Source of the DNA: Tyzzerella sp.
GTDB taxonomy: Bacteria; Bacillota; Clostridia; Lachnospirales; Lachnospiraceae
Assembly (NCBI GenBank): GCA_017416155.1
Contig: JAFQDE010000019.1
Coordinates: 124,001-188,000 of the forward strand
DNA: 64,000 nucleotides
Direction of reading: 5' to 3'
Position 1 is the stretch's first letter; each line of letters starts with the position of its first letter. The notes under the pieces were generated by a model that did no database searches, was not told where the DNA came from, and was given only the letters and a program-made list of their open reading frames with translations. A program made the position numbers and the translations under genes. This document shows, one piece after another, positions 8,574 through 16,216 of this stretch.

Positions 8574-9008
8574 CTAGTCCTTAAAACAAGATAAATATCT
8601 TTCTATTTCACCTGCATTTTTTATTTCCATATGACATAACTTTGCCAAATACTTTTTCTTTTCATATTCCGCTCTTGTATGCACAGCACAAAGTTTAACG
8701 CTTATATTTTCAGGCCAAATCTCATTGATAATTCCTGTTTTCAAAAAACTGCTCAAAATTCCTTGTCCTTCATATTTCTTTTTCATAACTGCATGAATGT
8801 CATATGACCCCATACGATATATCCCACCTACTTTAATGCCATTTTTCACAAGTACAATAATTTCTTCATATTCTCTGTAAGGAAGGATTTTCCCTCGAAC
8901 CTTGTGCCAAAATTTTCTATTAAACAGATAAGCATTATCCGGTATTAATTCCACGCCCTTATTCAATTTACACCTTCTAACCAAATCCAAAACGTCTTTA
9001 TTCGTCAT
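8574..9008 (-). CDS. GNAT-like N-acetyltransferase
   Basis: This 144-aa protein has the GNAT acetyl-CoA-binding layout. A beta strand (VGGIYRMG, about 60-67) leads into DIHAVMKKKYEGQGILSSFL (70-89), where the loop EGQGIL corresponds to motif A (Q/R-x-x-G-x-G/A). A strand with NISVKLCAVHTRAEYEKKKY and a terminal helix follow. Length is typical for a single-domain GNAT. The substrate cannot be told. GAGGAAG precedes the ATG. It stands alone, flanked by intergenic sequence on both sides. Confidence 0.7.
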   Translation of the reverse strand: MTNKDVLDLVRRCKLNKGVELIPDNAYLFNRKFWHKVRGKILPYREYEEIIVLVKNGIKVGGIYRMGSYDIHAVMKKKYEGQGILSSFLKTGIINEIWPENISVKLCAVHTRAEYEKKKYLAKLCHMEIKNAGEIERYLSCFKD

Positions 9009-9334
9009 ATGTTTATTCTTCCTCTATTTTATATATTTTTCGCGAATGTCACTCAACTACTCTACATTATAACATCTCTTACACAAAAAGGAACTTGCTT
9101 CTTTCATAGTTGCTTACATAAATACCATTGTTTTATGTTGAATCGTTCAACTCGCTTGCTTTTTCTTTAATAGAATGAATAATAGAATCCGTATAAGCAC
9201 ATTCATTCCCAAAACTATTTATAAAATCCAACCATTCATTTGCAAACCTTACTATTTTAAGCATAACTGCTATTCATTGTTCTTTATTTTCTATGCATTC
9301 TCCTCATCATTACATTGCAAAACTTGTGTTTGTC
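9009..9334. other. Intergenic stretch with no recognised gene
   Basis: The stretch contains a leftward TATAAT at 9067-9072 that may serve the GNAT gene, without a good -35. A rightward open frame through here and the following gene encodes a protein with no family resemblance and no RBS. I see no other structure. Confidence 0.5.
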
Positions 9335-9368
9335 AAAAAATAACAGGCCTGTCATCAACAACAGACCC
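9335..9368 (-). terminator. Terminator of the recombination operon
   Basis: On the minus strand GGGTCTGT and ACAGGCCT (9361-9368 and 9345-9352) pair with two G-U wobbles around an 8-nt loop, followed by TTATTTTTT. It lies about 220 nt past the DUF5688 stop, so the operon has a long 3' tail with no convincing gene. Confidence 0.65.
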
Positions 9369-9589
9369 GTATTTTTCGCTTGTTCACACCGTACACAATC
9401 AGAATGTCATTATGAATTCCAAAAGTTTGCGACCGCAGTGCCTAATAATTACTCCGATTTCCCACAAAACGTATCCTCCCTTCAGTCAAAAATATATGCT
9501 CTTCCCTCCGTTACGTTTTTACGGTTATCCACATCCAGAATTAAAAGCTTCCCTCTTCTCGTTCCATTACACAGACTGCGGTCTACATC

Positions 9590-10468
9590 TTAATTCACTT
9601 CCACTATTTTCACCTGATGTGCCTCTCGACTATAGAAATACACATTTTCTGACAAGAATTCTTCCTCTTTCACATGACACCGATTTACGTCCCCTACCAG
9701 TTCTTTTAGCTTTTGCATAGATGGTGCTTCTTTTTCTAATACAAGAATTACTTCGTGGATAGAACTTGGCAAGATATAAAAGTCCGAATCTAATTTTTCC
9801 GCCGTTTTTCTCAATAAATCAAAATCAAACATTCCAGCTGCTCCTCGATTTTTCGTTGTGTTTGTGACTACATACATTACTTCATCTTCCGGAATATCAA
9901 GTTCAGAAACATCTTTATCCATTATTTCAGCAATAACCTGTTGCATAGGTCTTACATCATACTTGGCATTCTTTTCTGCAATTGCAAACACTTCCTCTTC
10001 AGAAACTTCCCACAATCTCAATAATTCATGCGAAATATTAACACAAGCAATTCCATCATCATCGGCTATTTCAACATATACGCTGTATGCAAAATCCAAT
10101 CGTTGTTTATAAACATAATCATGGCAATCCATGCACAATTGATTCTTATCCATATTGACGATATAAGGATAGATGTATTCTTTTGTCTGGTTCCAATCTT
10201 TCACAATATCCTTATATGCGTTCATTTTGTCACATTCAACTGCAGCGTCAATACTATCTAAAACAAGGTCCATTTCCTCAAATCTTTGGTATACCTCGTA
10301 AAAATCCTCTGTGTATACTATCGGATGAATATTACCCTCTCCTTCAATCATAAAACCTTTCTTGATTTTATTAAATTTGTATCGTGATTGTCTGACAATC
10401 TTTGCTTCCGGATATTTCTTTTCTAATGCCTTTTCGAATTCTCTTTCAAATTCTTCGTAATTTAACAT
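9590..10468 (-). CDS. DUF5688 family protein
   Basis: The 292-aa protein matches the DUF5688 pattern common on Lachnospiraceae mobile elements. The N-terminal helix holds NYEEFEREFEKALEKKYP and the middle has a conserved MYVVTNTTKNRGAAGMFD segment. Near the C-terminus come DFYILPSSIHEVILV and ENVYFYSREAHQV. Function is unknown; members are soluble and accompany RecT/DUF932 gene sets. It is the last gene of the leftward operon, 14 nt after recT. Its likely role is element biology or anti-defence, inferred from location only. Confidence 0.8.
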   Translation of the reverse strand: MLNYEEFEREFEKALEKKYPEAKIVRQSRYKFNKIKKGFMIEGEGNIHPIVYTEDFYEVYQRFEEMDLVLDSIDAAVECDKMNAYKDIVKDWNQTKEYIYPYIVNMDKNQLCMDCHDYVYKQRLDFAYSVYVEIADDDGIACVNISHELLRLWEVSEEEVFAIAEKNAKYDVRPMQQVIAEIMDKDVSELDIPEDEVMYVVTNTTKNRGAAGMFDFDLLRKTAEKLDSDFYILPSSIHEVILVLEKEAPSMQKLKELVGDVNRCHVKEEEFLSENVYFYSREAHQVKIVEVN

Positions 10469-10482
10469 TTACTTTCCCCTTC

Positions 10483-11292
10483 CTATGCCACTTCTCTATA
10501 TTCTGTGTCAAAAATATCTTCATTCGGTATTTCTGTCATATCTAGGCCAATATCATTCTTCACGCTTTCATCGGTAGATAAAATTCTACGGATATCCGCT
10601 TGTAATGGTGCATACTTTAACGCTTGCTTAATTACAGTCTTCTTTGCCATACTGTTATAATTCGTAGTCCACGGGCTGTATGATGATTCAAAAGATTTTG
10701 AATACTCCTTTGCATATTGGTCGATGTCACTTTTACTCATAACCTCGAACCCAAAACCACCATTTGTCAACTTAAAAAGACCATAGAAAAGTTTCACTTC
10801 TCCACGTTCCTTTAGTGCCGGCTTATGTATAAGTTTCGGATTCAATCCCAGTTCATAGATAAACTCATCATTTTCATAGACCTCCTGTGCAGAGATAATC
10901 TGCATATTCGGATTACGATACCCTAAATCAATCAGGCCTTTGTAGCCAATCTGGAATTGACATTCTAGAGTACCCTTATTATTGTATGGAATTAAATATG
11001 CCTGTCCTAATGGTGTATTCGGCTCTAAGCCTAACTGTGCTGCATTCATAAGTGCCGCCAAGAAGCTCATCTGAGTACACTCTCTTAATTTCGGAGTGGT
11101 ATTTAATGCAGATAATGCCATTCTTGTAAAACGCTCGACTGTAATCACTTCTGGAAGCGCACGTTTGATTTGGGGCTCCATTACCTTTATCATATCTGCA
11201 ATATCCATGCTTTTGGTAAGTTTACCTGTGGACTTTGCTACCTCTGCCTTCCCAGCCAATTCTTCTTTTAATTGTTCTGTATTTTTTGCCAT
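10483..11292 (-). CDS. recT: RecT-type single-strand annealing protein
   Basis: The 269-aa product matches RecT: an IADMIKVMEPQIKRALPEVI helix, the RFTRMALSALNTTPKLRECTQ segment, LGLEPNTPLGQAYLIPY, and CQFQIGYKGLIDLGYRNPNM. RecT anneals single strands made by a partner 5'-3' exonuclease, here the YqaJ-like protein encoded directly upstream. I chose the ATG at 11292 because GGAGG precedes it; the longer frame to 11325 lacks a site. The pair is a complete phage-type recombination module. It belongs to the operon led by the WYL-type promoter at 14652-14683, so it is probably induced with the other stress genes. Confidence 0.95.
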   Translation of the reverse strand: MAKNTEQLKEELAGKAEVAKSTGKLTKSMDIADMIKVMEPQIKRALPEVITVERFTRMALSALNTTPKLRECTQMSFLAALMNAAQLGLEPNTPLGQAYLIPYNNKGTLECQFQIGYKGLIDLGYRNPNMQIISAQEVYENDEFIYELGLNPKLIHKPALKERGEVKLFYGLFKLTNGGFGFEVMSKSDIDQYAKEYSKSFESSYSPWTTNYNSMAKKTVIKQALKYAPLQADIRRILSTDESVKNDIGLDMTEIPNEDIFDTEYREVA

Positions 11293-11368
11293 GATTTTTC
11301 CTCCATGTGAAAAGAGACAGAACACTCCCGTCCTGTCCCCACTTCTTTTAAATAAATATTTTTATACC

Positions 11369-12295
11369 TCACGCTGCAACCACTTGAAAACGTCTGCTTT
11401 GACTCGTCTTCTGATAGCGTTTATAAATCTCCGGTTCTTCTTCCTTTAACCGCGTGGAATCAATACGATTAGTCAATACATTTTTCCAGCTCACGCGATA
11501 TTGTTCATTCTCAGCCATCTCCGCATCCCCAAGATAAATCTTTAGTTCCTGTTCAATCTGTTTCTTTTCAGTTTCCAGTTTATCTAACAGATCGACTAAT
11601 TCCTGACGGCGTTTTAATTTATCATTAAATCCCTGTAGTGGAATAATAACGGAATCAGCATTTTTATAATACTCTGCAATCACACTATCTGCCAATTTAG
11701 ATCCATCAGGCTCCGGCAAGACTCTTTTCTGCACATAGTTTGTCCAAAAATCTCCTTCCAAATGAATGAGATTCGCGATAATTTCTTCATCACGTTCTAA
11801 TGTATAGACTTTAAATTCCCTTCCGTAAATCAAAGCAGCCACATACCACCTATCTGCATTACACACACTCATGTAATGGTAACATTGCATTTGATATGAT
11901 AGTGGAACTTTATCGTCTTTCCAGTGTTCAGCCATGTATAGACTTACTGTTTTACACTCCAATCCGGCATTCTCACCGACTATCATTCGGTCAACATCTG
12001 CAAGCATAAAAGGATTCTTCTCATCATAAAACATTGCATTCGCACGTCTAACTTTCTTTCCGGTTTCTTCTACAAATCTTTGAGCAACATAATCTTCCAA
12101 TTCCCTTCCTTGTCGCATTGCTTCATTGTCGATGTCTTCTATATCATCTGAAGTCTTGTCATAGAAGACCTGCATAGCAGTACGATAGGGATTAAATCCG
12201 CAGATTGCTCCGGCATCTGAACCACCAATACCTTGCTTACGATAACGTAGCCATTCCTCACGTAGTAAATTTAAAGTCGATACTAATTTTTTCAT
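11369..12295 (-). CDS. YqaJ-like exonuclease (lambda-exonuclease fold)
   Basis: The 308-aa protein carries the YqaJ recombinase signature. IGGSDAGAICGFNPYR is at 23-38, GRELEDYV at 63-70, and the PD-(D/E)XK core has Asp102 in LADVDR and Glu113/Lys115 in GLECKT. The helix YQMQCYHYMSVC follows. It should resect double-stranded ends to leave single strands for RecT. The C-terminal third is a coiled-coil-like segment (RRQELVDLLDKLETEKKQIEQELK) and a short tail, as in phage homologues. It overlaps the upstream DUF3848 gene by 4 bp (ATGA), so the two are coupled. Confidence 0.93.
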   Translation of the reverse strand: MKKLVSTLNLLREEWLRYRKQGIGGSDAGAICGFNPYRTAMQVFYDKTSDDIEDIDNEAMRQGRELEDYVAQRFVEETGKKVRRANAMFYDEKNPFMLADVDRMIVGENAGLECKTVSLYMAEHWKDDKVPLSYQMQCYHYMSVCNADRWYVAALIYGREFKVYTLERDEEIIANLIHLEGDFWTNYVQKRVLPEPDGSKLADSVIAEYYKNADSVIIPLQGFNDKLKRRQELVDLLDKLETEKKQIEQELKIYLGDAEMAENEQYRVSWKNVLTNRIDSTRLKEEEPEIYKRYQKTSQSRRFQVVAA

Positions 12296-12633
12296 GCCAC
12301 CATTTCTCCCTTCTCTCCAAAGTTCTCTTCAAAGATTTCTGAAATCTCATGTTGCAGATAACTGTTTAGTTCTTCATCTGAAGAATCTTCTACTTTTAGC
12401 CACCCTTCAAAAAGATAAGCCAGAAGTTCCGGAAAGGTAACAAGTGTTGCCAATACATTTTCCGATAGTTTCTGACTTAATTCCAACATATTTTCATAAA
12501 TACACATATAGCATTGTATTCTATACGCATTTCCATATATTTCTTCTGCCGATAATTCTAATTGTGACTTCTTAAATCTTTCATACTCGACATTCACTTT
12601 TAAGCAGAGCAAGGATTGTAATTCTTCTTTCAT
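12292..12633 (-). CDS. DUF3848 family protein
   Basis: This 113-aa acidic helical protein resembles DUF3848. It begins MKEELQSLLCLKVNVEYERFK, continues AEEIYGNAYRIQCYMCIYENM, and has a Trp-containing LAYLFEGWLKVED segment followed by an acidic tail. Function is unknown; homologues occur with YqaJ, RecT and DUF932 in Clostridia elements. It overlaps the exonuclease start by 4 bp and begins 9 nt after the DUF932 stop, so it is an integral part of the recombination operon. Confidence 0.75.
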   Translation of the reverse strand: MKEELQSLLCLKVNVEYERFKKSQLELSAEEIYGNAYRIQCYMCIYENMLELSQKLSENVLATLVTFPELLAYLFEGWLKVEDSSDEELNSYLQHEISEIFEENFGEKGEMVA

Positions 12634-12642
12634 AACTGCCTC

Positions 12643-13575
12643 CTACGCTGCCTGTACCATTTGATACGCCTTATCTATCAAAGGATTGCCTTCTACTGTC
12701 TTAGAGAACAGATTTTCCTTGTAGTTTGAGGTTCTGCGAAGTGGCTCTGCATGAGTGGCAAAATCGGATACCGTATTTATGAAACGATACGCATTTTTAC
12801 CTAAGCCAACTAAATCCGGTGCTTCAAAATATCTCATCTTCATATCCTCTTGTAAGCGTTTGATGTTGCGTATTTGCTGAGATGTTGCACTTTCATCCAC
12901 AGGTAGCAACTCTTCAATAAACTCCATGACTTTCGCATCCGTCATAGATTTCATTCGTAAAGTTTCAAACTCTTTCCCAAGAGCGTCCATATACTTCTCA
13001 GCCATAAATAAAGTGTTCTTTGCTTCCTGCATTTTTTCTTTAATATCGCCGGTATGAATCATGGACCAAGAACGTTTTGCGGTATCTAGAGCAAGATTCA
13101 AAGTATTGTTACAAACCACACGAATCGGTGTTAACGCAACCTTTATTGCACCACTTCCATCATGCGTATTTGAAAATACTAAGTATGGGCTAATGCGTTC
13201 TCCAGAAATAATATACTCATGTGGCATGTGTGCCAATAACCATACCTTCTTTCCACATTGTAATGAACCTGCCGTTTCATAACGGACACCTTCTCCAAGA
13301 AGTTCATCTGTAAATGCAAACGCTTCCTCATTCTGAATCACCTTGTAACGGTCAGTTACTACTCCCAGTACCCTACGATCACTATCTCGCACATTTGCTT
13401 TGTAGCCTTCAATTAATTCTTTTGTTTCTGTGTAGATTGGCTCCTGTACTACTTGCCAGTCTAATCCTGCAAGTCCTAACGCCTCTTTTGACGTTGGTGC
13501 AGTAATTACCCTTGTTCCGAGTCCATGCCAAGGTGTTTCCCTTACATAAAACATAGTTTCAATATTCGCTGCCAT
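12643..13575 (-). CDS. DUF932 phage/plasmid-like protein
   Basis: At 310 aa this is a full-length DUF932 (phage/plasmid-like TIGR03299) protein. The hallmarks are the N-terminal FYVRETPWHGLGTRV, the DRYKVIQNEEAFAF segment, SNTHDGSGAIKVALTPIRVVCNNTLNLAL, and a C-terminal region on ring-forming helices. The biochemical role is unknown; the family is common on plasmids, phages and integrative elements beside recombination genes. It has a strong AGGAGG-type site. A hairpin at 13611-13635 separates it from the two small genes upstream. Confidence 0.9.
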   Translation of the reverse strand: MAANIETMFYVRETPWHGLGTRVITAPTSKEALGLAGLDWQVVQEPIYTETKELIEGYKANVRDSDRRVLGVVTDRYKVIQNEEAFAFTDELLGEGVRYETAGSLQCGKKVWLLAHMPHEYIISGERISPYLVFSNTHDGSGAIKVALTPIRVVCNNTLNLALDTAKRSWSMIHTGDIKEKMQEAKNTLFMAEKYMDALGKEFETLRMKSMTDAKVMEFIEELLPVDESATSQQIRNIKRLQEDMKMRYFEAPDLVGLGKNAYRFINTVSDFATHAEPLRRTSNYKENLFSKTVEGNPLIDKAYQMVQAA

Positions 13576-13610
13576 AATCTTTTCTCCTCCTTCATTTTAG
13601 GCATTAAAAT

Positions 13611-13635
13611 AACCAGAGCCATCTTGACTCTGGTT
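13611..13635 (-). terminator. Small hairpin upstream of the DUF932 gene
   Basis: AACCAGAG and CTCTGGTT form a perfect 8-bp stem with a 9-nt loop, followed on the minus strand by ATTTT. It may partly terminate or stabilise the message between the paralogous small genes and DUF932. Confidence 0.55.
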
Positions 13636-13638
13636 ACT

Positions 13639-13668
13639 TTGTTCACTGTAATAATATGTAATTGTCCT
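13639..13668 (-). repeat. Diverged 30-bp leader repeat, copy 2
   Basis: This sequence is about 24/30 identical to 14577-14606. Both copies lie in untranslated sequence of the same operon, upstream of DUF932 and of the 201-aa gene. Shared RNA processing, a protein site or an ancient duplication are possible. Confidence 0.5.
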
Positions 13669-13690
13669 CGCCTATTATTTCAATTGATAT

Positions 13691-13891
13691 TTAATCTAGT
13701 ACTTCCTCATCATCTACATATAGCAATTCTCCCTTAGCCTCTGCTTCTTTCAAAAATTGCATATGTTTTTTCTGATACTTTTTGTCAATAATATGGTTTT
13801 GTACATTACATTTGATTTGTGATGCTACAGCGTTAATGCTCAATCCAATTACATCTAATTTTCTTGTAGCGTTTTCATATAATCCTAACAT
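13691..13891 (-). CDS. 66-aa protein, short paralogue of the next gene
   Basis: The N-terminus MLGLYENATRKLDVIGLSIN aligns with that of the 201-aa neighbour (MLGLFERIGAGLEMAGLAVE), and both continue with a Cys-containing Ile/Ala-rich helix (QIKCNVQNHI / NAKCAASNLA). This copy lacks the acidic linker and zinc ribbon and ends in an acidic tail. The amphipathic N-terminal helix could bind membrane or mediate oligomerisation. The family is not known to me. It lies between the long paralogue and DUF932 on the WYL-controlled operon. Confidence 0.7.
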   Translation of the reverse strand: MLGLYENATRKLDVIGLSINAVASQIKCNVQNHIIDKKYQKKHMQFLKEAEAKGELLYVDDEEVLD

Positions 13892-13927
13892 CTTTTTTCC
13901 TCCACTAAATTTCAGAATCTTCTCTGC

Positions 13928-14533
13928 TTAAATCGAACACCGAATCTCTCCTTCATCTCCCACGGAAATGCGAACCCCACATCCTTTACAGGTAAAGCCA
14001 GTATTCGGCGTAATAGTACGTTTCTCTCCACACTTCGGACAATAAACATCAATAATCTGTTCTTTGTCCTCTTCTTCATCTTTCGTTGTAAGTACGCCTA
14101 ATGCTCTTGCAAACCCAGTTCTTCCATAAAAAGCCTTCTTTACACCGAAATGATTGTACATATTGTTGTTACTTTCCATTTTCTCTTGAGCAAACGCAAA
14201 GCACTCTTTCACTTCCTCCTCAGAGTATCCTAGTTCAACACCAATTTCTGACGGATTTCGTTTGCAAAATTCTTCGTGTTGCACAATTTCTTTAAACATC
14301 TTCTCGTATGCTTCCGCTTGCTCAGCACTCACTGTTTCCTCGCCATCAAATTCCTCTGTGTCGTTGATATCTTCTTCATCATCATACACACCTCCACTAC
14401 TTCGTTGAGCCCGTGCGATTTTAACATCAGCAGCCAAATTGCTTGCTGCACATTTGGCATTTATCACCACACCTTCTACTGCGAGTCCTGCCATTTCTAA
14501 CCCTGCTCCAATTCTTTCAAACAATCCTAGCAT
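13928..14533 (-). CDS. 201-aa protein with N-terminal helix and C-terminal zinc ribbon
   Basis: This is the first gene of the leftward recombination operon. It has an amphipathic N-terminal helix shared with the 66-aa paralogue, an acidic low-complexity linker (YDDEEDINDTEEFDGEE), and a helical middle (EAYEKMFKEIVQHEEFC). A C-terminal zinc ribbon follows, with Cys165, Cys168, Cys182 and Cys185 (CPKCGEK and CKGCGV). The layout suggests a nucleic-acid or protein-binding adaptor, but I know no named family. AGGAGG precedes the ATG. Expression should depend on the WYL-type promoter about 120 nt upstream. Confidence 0.75.
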   Translation of the reverse strand: MLGLFERIGAGLEMAGLAVEGVVINAKCAASNLAADVKIARAQRSSGGVYDDEEDINDTEEFDGEETVSAEQAEAYEKMFKEIVQHEEFCKRNPSEIGVELGYSEEEVKECFAFAQEKMESNNNMYNHFGVKKAFYGRTGFARALGVLTTKDEEEDKEQIIDVYCPKCGEKRTITPNTGFTCKGCGVRISVGDEGEIRCSI

Positions 14534-14576
14534 TTTCTTATCCTCCTCTTTTCCTTAATACTAATCACTTGGATTA

Positions 14577-14606
14577 TTGTTCACGGTTATAATATACAAT
14601 CATCCT
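14577..14606 (-). repeat. Diverged 30-bp leader repeat, copy 1
   Basis: This copy lies in the 5' leader of the 201-aa gene, downstream of the WYL-type promoter. It is about 24/30 identical to 13639-13668. On the minus strand it overlaps a tiny 13-codon frame beginning at an ATG (MAIRMIVYY) with no convincing RBS. Confidence 0.5.
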
Positions 14607-14651
14607 TATTGCCATTTACATTTTCTCTGCAATAATTCAATTGTTGTCCCC

Positions 14652-14683
14652 ATTATAAATGCACAAAATGACACATTTTGTCC
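14652..14683 (-). promoter_or_regulatory. WYL-type promoter of the RecT/exonuclease operon
   Basis: On the minus strand GGACA-AAATG-TGTCA (14669-14683) is followed by 11 nt and TATAAT (14652-14657). No -35 hexamer is visible. On the plus strand the operator sits inside the perfect palindrome CAAAATG-ACA-CATTTTG. Confidence 0.78.
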
Positions 14684-14724
14684 TTCTGAAATTAATTCAA
14701 AAATTTTTTTAAAATATTTTTCAA

Positions 14725-14756
14725 TGACATATTCTGTCCTTTTGAAAACTTATAAT
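14725..14756 (+). promoter_or_regulatory. WYL-type promoter of the RtcB/PrfH operon
   Basis: On the plus strand TGACA-TATTC-TGTCC (14725-14739) is followed by 11 nt and TATAAT (14751-14756). It is divergent from the RecT-operon promoter only 42 bp away. It is the first of two promoters ahead of rtcB. Confidence 0.78.
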
Positions 14757-14796
14757 TACATATCATATACATGAAAGCCCCTCAAAAACATTTCCG

Positions 14797-14825
14797 TTGA
14801 CAATCGGACTTCGCATGGATATACT
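14797..14825 (+). promoter_or_regulatory. Vegetative promoter upstream of the rtcB leader
   Basis: TTGACA (14797-14802), a 17-nt spacer and TATACT (14820-14825) form a near-consensus sigma-A promoter. Transcription would begin near 14832, ahead of the 27-aa leader ORF. Confidence 0.8.
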
Positions 14826-14871
14826 ACAAGCAAATGCAACTCGTTAACCCGATATTGAAAGGAGGATTATC

Positions 14872-14955
14872 ATGACAAAAAATTACTTATTAACAAACAA
14901 CAATTACACAATGCAACTTAGAGGATTGGTAATCCTTACAACAGTTCAAGGGTAA
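14872..14955 (+). CDS. 27-aa leader peptide ahead of rtcB
   Basis: AAAGGAGG lies 6 nt before the ATG, a stronger site than that of rtcB itself. The product MTKNYLLTNNNYTMQLRGL continues eight more residues to a TAA. It is followed 35 nt later by a terminator hairpin and then rtcB. This promoter/short ORF/terminator/gene order is that of a translation-sensing attenuator. The peptide has Asn and Leu runs (YLLTNNNY) that could stall if charged tRNA or ribosomes are short. The alternative is an independent small protein. Confidence 0.6.
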   Translation: MTKNYLLTNNNYTMQLRGLVILTTVQG

Positions 14956-14990
14956 ACTATATCTATCCATAATTGTTTTATGATTGCCAG

Positions 14991-15020
14991 CGCCTCTAAT
15001 TACAACTGAGGTGTTTTTTT
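14991..15020 (+). terminator. Leader terminator between the 27-aa ORF and rtcB
   Basis: CGCCTC and GAGGTG pair (one G-U) around an 11-nt loop and are followed by TTTTTTT. It lies inside the rtcB leader, so read-through would be required for rtcB expression from either upstream promoter. Confidence 0.75.
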
Positions 15021-15066
15021 GCGCTCTTTTTAGCAAAACGCCTTGCAATTAAGAAAGGACAATCAT

Positions 15067-16215
15067 ATGAAAACAATGAATGGAATCTATGCATCTGCAA
15101 AGATTTTCACAATAAACAATGAAACAACTGCGATTGATGATTACGCAATTCATCAATTACAAATGCTCTGTGACAATCCGCTAACTGAAGGTTCACAGAT
15201 CAGAATTATGCCGGATGTACATCCGGGAAAAGTCGGAACAATCGGACTTACAATGACAATCGGCACAAGAATTATGCCTAACTTGATCGGCATTGATATC
15301 GGTTGCGGAATGACACTCGCTGAAATCAAAGACAAAAAAGTAGAATATCAAAAACTTGACAAAGTGATTAGGGAAAACATTCCCTCTGGTTATGCAGTAA
15401 GAAAGAAGATTCACCGCTACGCTGAAGAGTTTGAGTTTAAAAGGCTTCATTGCTACAAACACATACGCCTAGAAAAAGCATTACATAGTCTCGGTACACT
15501 TGGAGGCGGTAATCATTTTATTGAACTAGATAAGGATAAAGACGGACATATTTACATCGTGATTCATTCCGGAAGTCGGCACTTAGGAAAAGAAGTAACC
15601 GAATACTACTTAAACGAAGGTCAGAAACTACTGAAAGAAAAAGGAATTTCTGTTCCGTATGAACTTACTTATCTTGAAGGTGGATTGAAGGAACATTATC
15701 TGCACGATTTACAAGTCGTTCAAGAATATGCTTCCTTAAACCGTGAAATCATCCTTGATGAATTAGTAAAAGGCATGAAATGGAAAGTAACCGACAGTTA
15801 TTCCTGCATTCATAATTATGTAGATGAATCAGAAGAAACATTTAACACATTCGGTGCTCCTCTTTTAAGAAAAGGTGCCATCTCTGCAAAACAGAATGAA
15901 AATGTGATTATTCCAATCAATATGAGGGATGGTGTAATTCTTGGAATTGGTTTGGGAAATGAAGACTGGAACTTCTCTGCTCCACATGGCTCCGGACGAA
16001 TTATGAAACGAGAAGATATAAAATCACACTTTACTGTATCTTCATTCAAGTCTGAGATGAAAGGAATCTACTCATCTTGCATCAACAAAGATACGCTCGA
16101 TGAAGCTCCGTTCGCATACAGAGCATTAGAAGATATTGCAGAAGTAATTAAAGACACAGTAACTATTACAAAAGTAATCAAACCAATATACAACTACAAA
16201 GCTGGGGGTGATTAA
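15067..16215 (+). CDS. rtcB: RtcB-type 3'-phosphate RNA ligase
   Basis: The 382-aa protein is an RtcB ligase, joining RNA 3'-phosphate (or 2',3'-cyclic phosphate) to 5'-OH ends with GTP and Mn2+. Metal and active-site motifs are present: MPDVHPGKVGTIG (48-60), GIDIGCGM (75-82), LGGGNHFIE, IHSGSRHLG, and SAPHGSGR with the guanylated His at about 307. It is shorter than E. coli RtcB (408 aa) and, being linked to prfH, belongs to the RtcB2 type. The start at 15067 has AAGGA upstream; the frame to 15043 has none. It is followed at 1 bp by the basic 121-aa gene and then prfH. Co-occurrence with PrfH points to repair of cleaved 16S rRNA. Confidence 0.95.
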   Translation: MKTMNGIYASAKIFTINNETTAIDDYAIHQLQMLCDNPLTEGSQIRIMPDVHPGKVGTIGLTMTIGTRIMPNLIGIDIGCGMTLAEIKDKKVEYQKLDKVIRENIPSGYAVRKKIHRYAEEFEFKRLHCYKHIRLEKALHSLGTLGGGNHFIELDKDKDGHIYIVIHSGSRHLGKEVTEYYLNEGQKLLKEKGISVPYELTYLEGGLKEHYLHDLQVVQEYASLNREIILDELVKGMKWKVTDSYSCIHNYVDESEETFNTFGAPLLRKGAISAKQNENVIIPINMRDGVILGIGLGNEDWNFSAPHGSGRIMKREDIKSHFTVSSFKSEMKGIYSSCINKDTLDEAPFAYRALEDIAEVIKDTVTITKVIKPIYNYKAGGD

Positions 16216-16216
16216 C

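Noticed and set aside
9400..9500. Short leftward frames in the operon 3' tail with TTG or GTG starts and G-rich upstream sequence
   Set aside because: They are 15-22 codons long with no conserved feature; the G-rich matches can arise by chance.
9175..9720. Rightward 181-codon frame
   Set aside because: It overlaps the DUF5688 gene and the operon terminator on the other strand, has no RBS and no family resemblance.
14872..14990. tRNA-like look of the rtcB leader (TTGGTAATCC, AGTTCAAGG)
   Set aside because: No acceptor stem or anticodon arm can be formed, and the strong RBS and ORF explain the sequence better.
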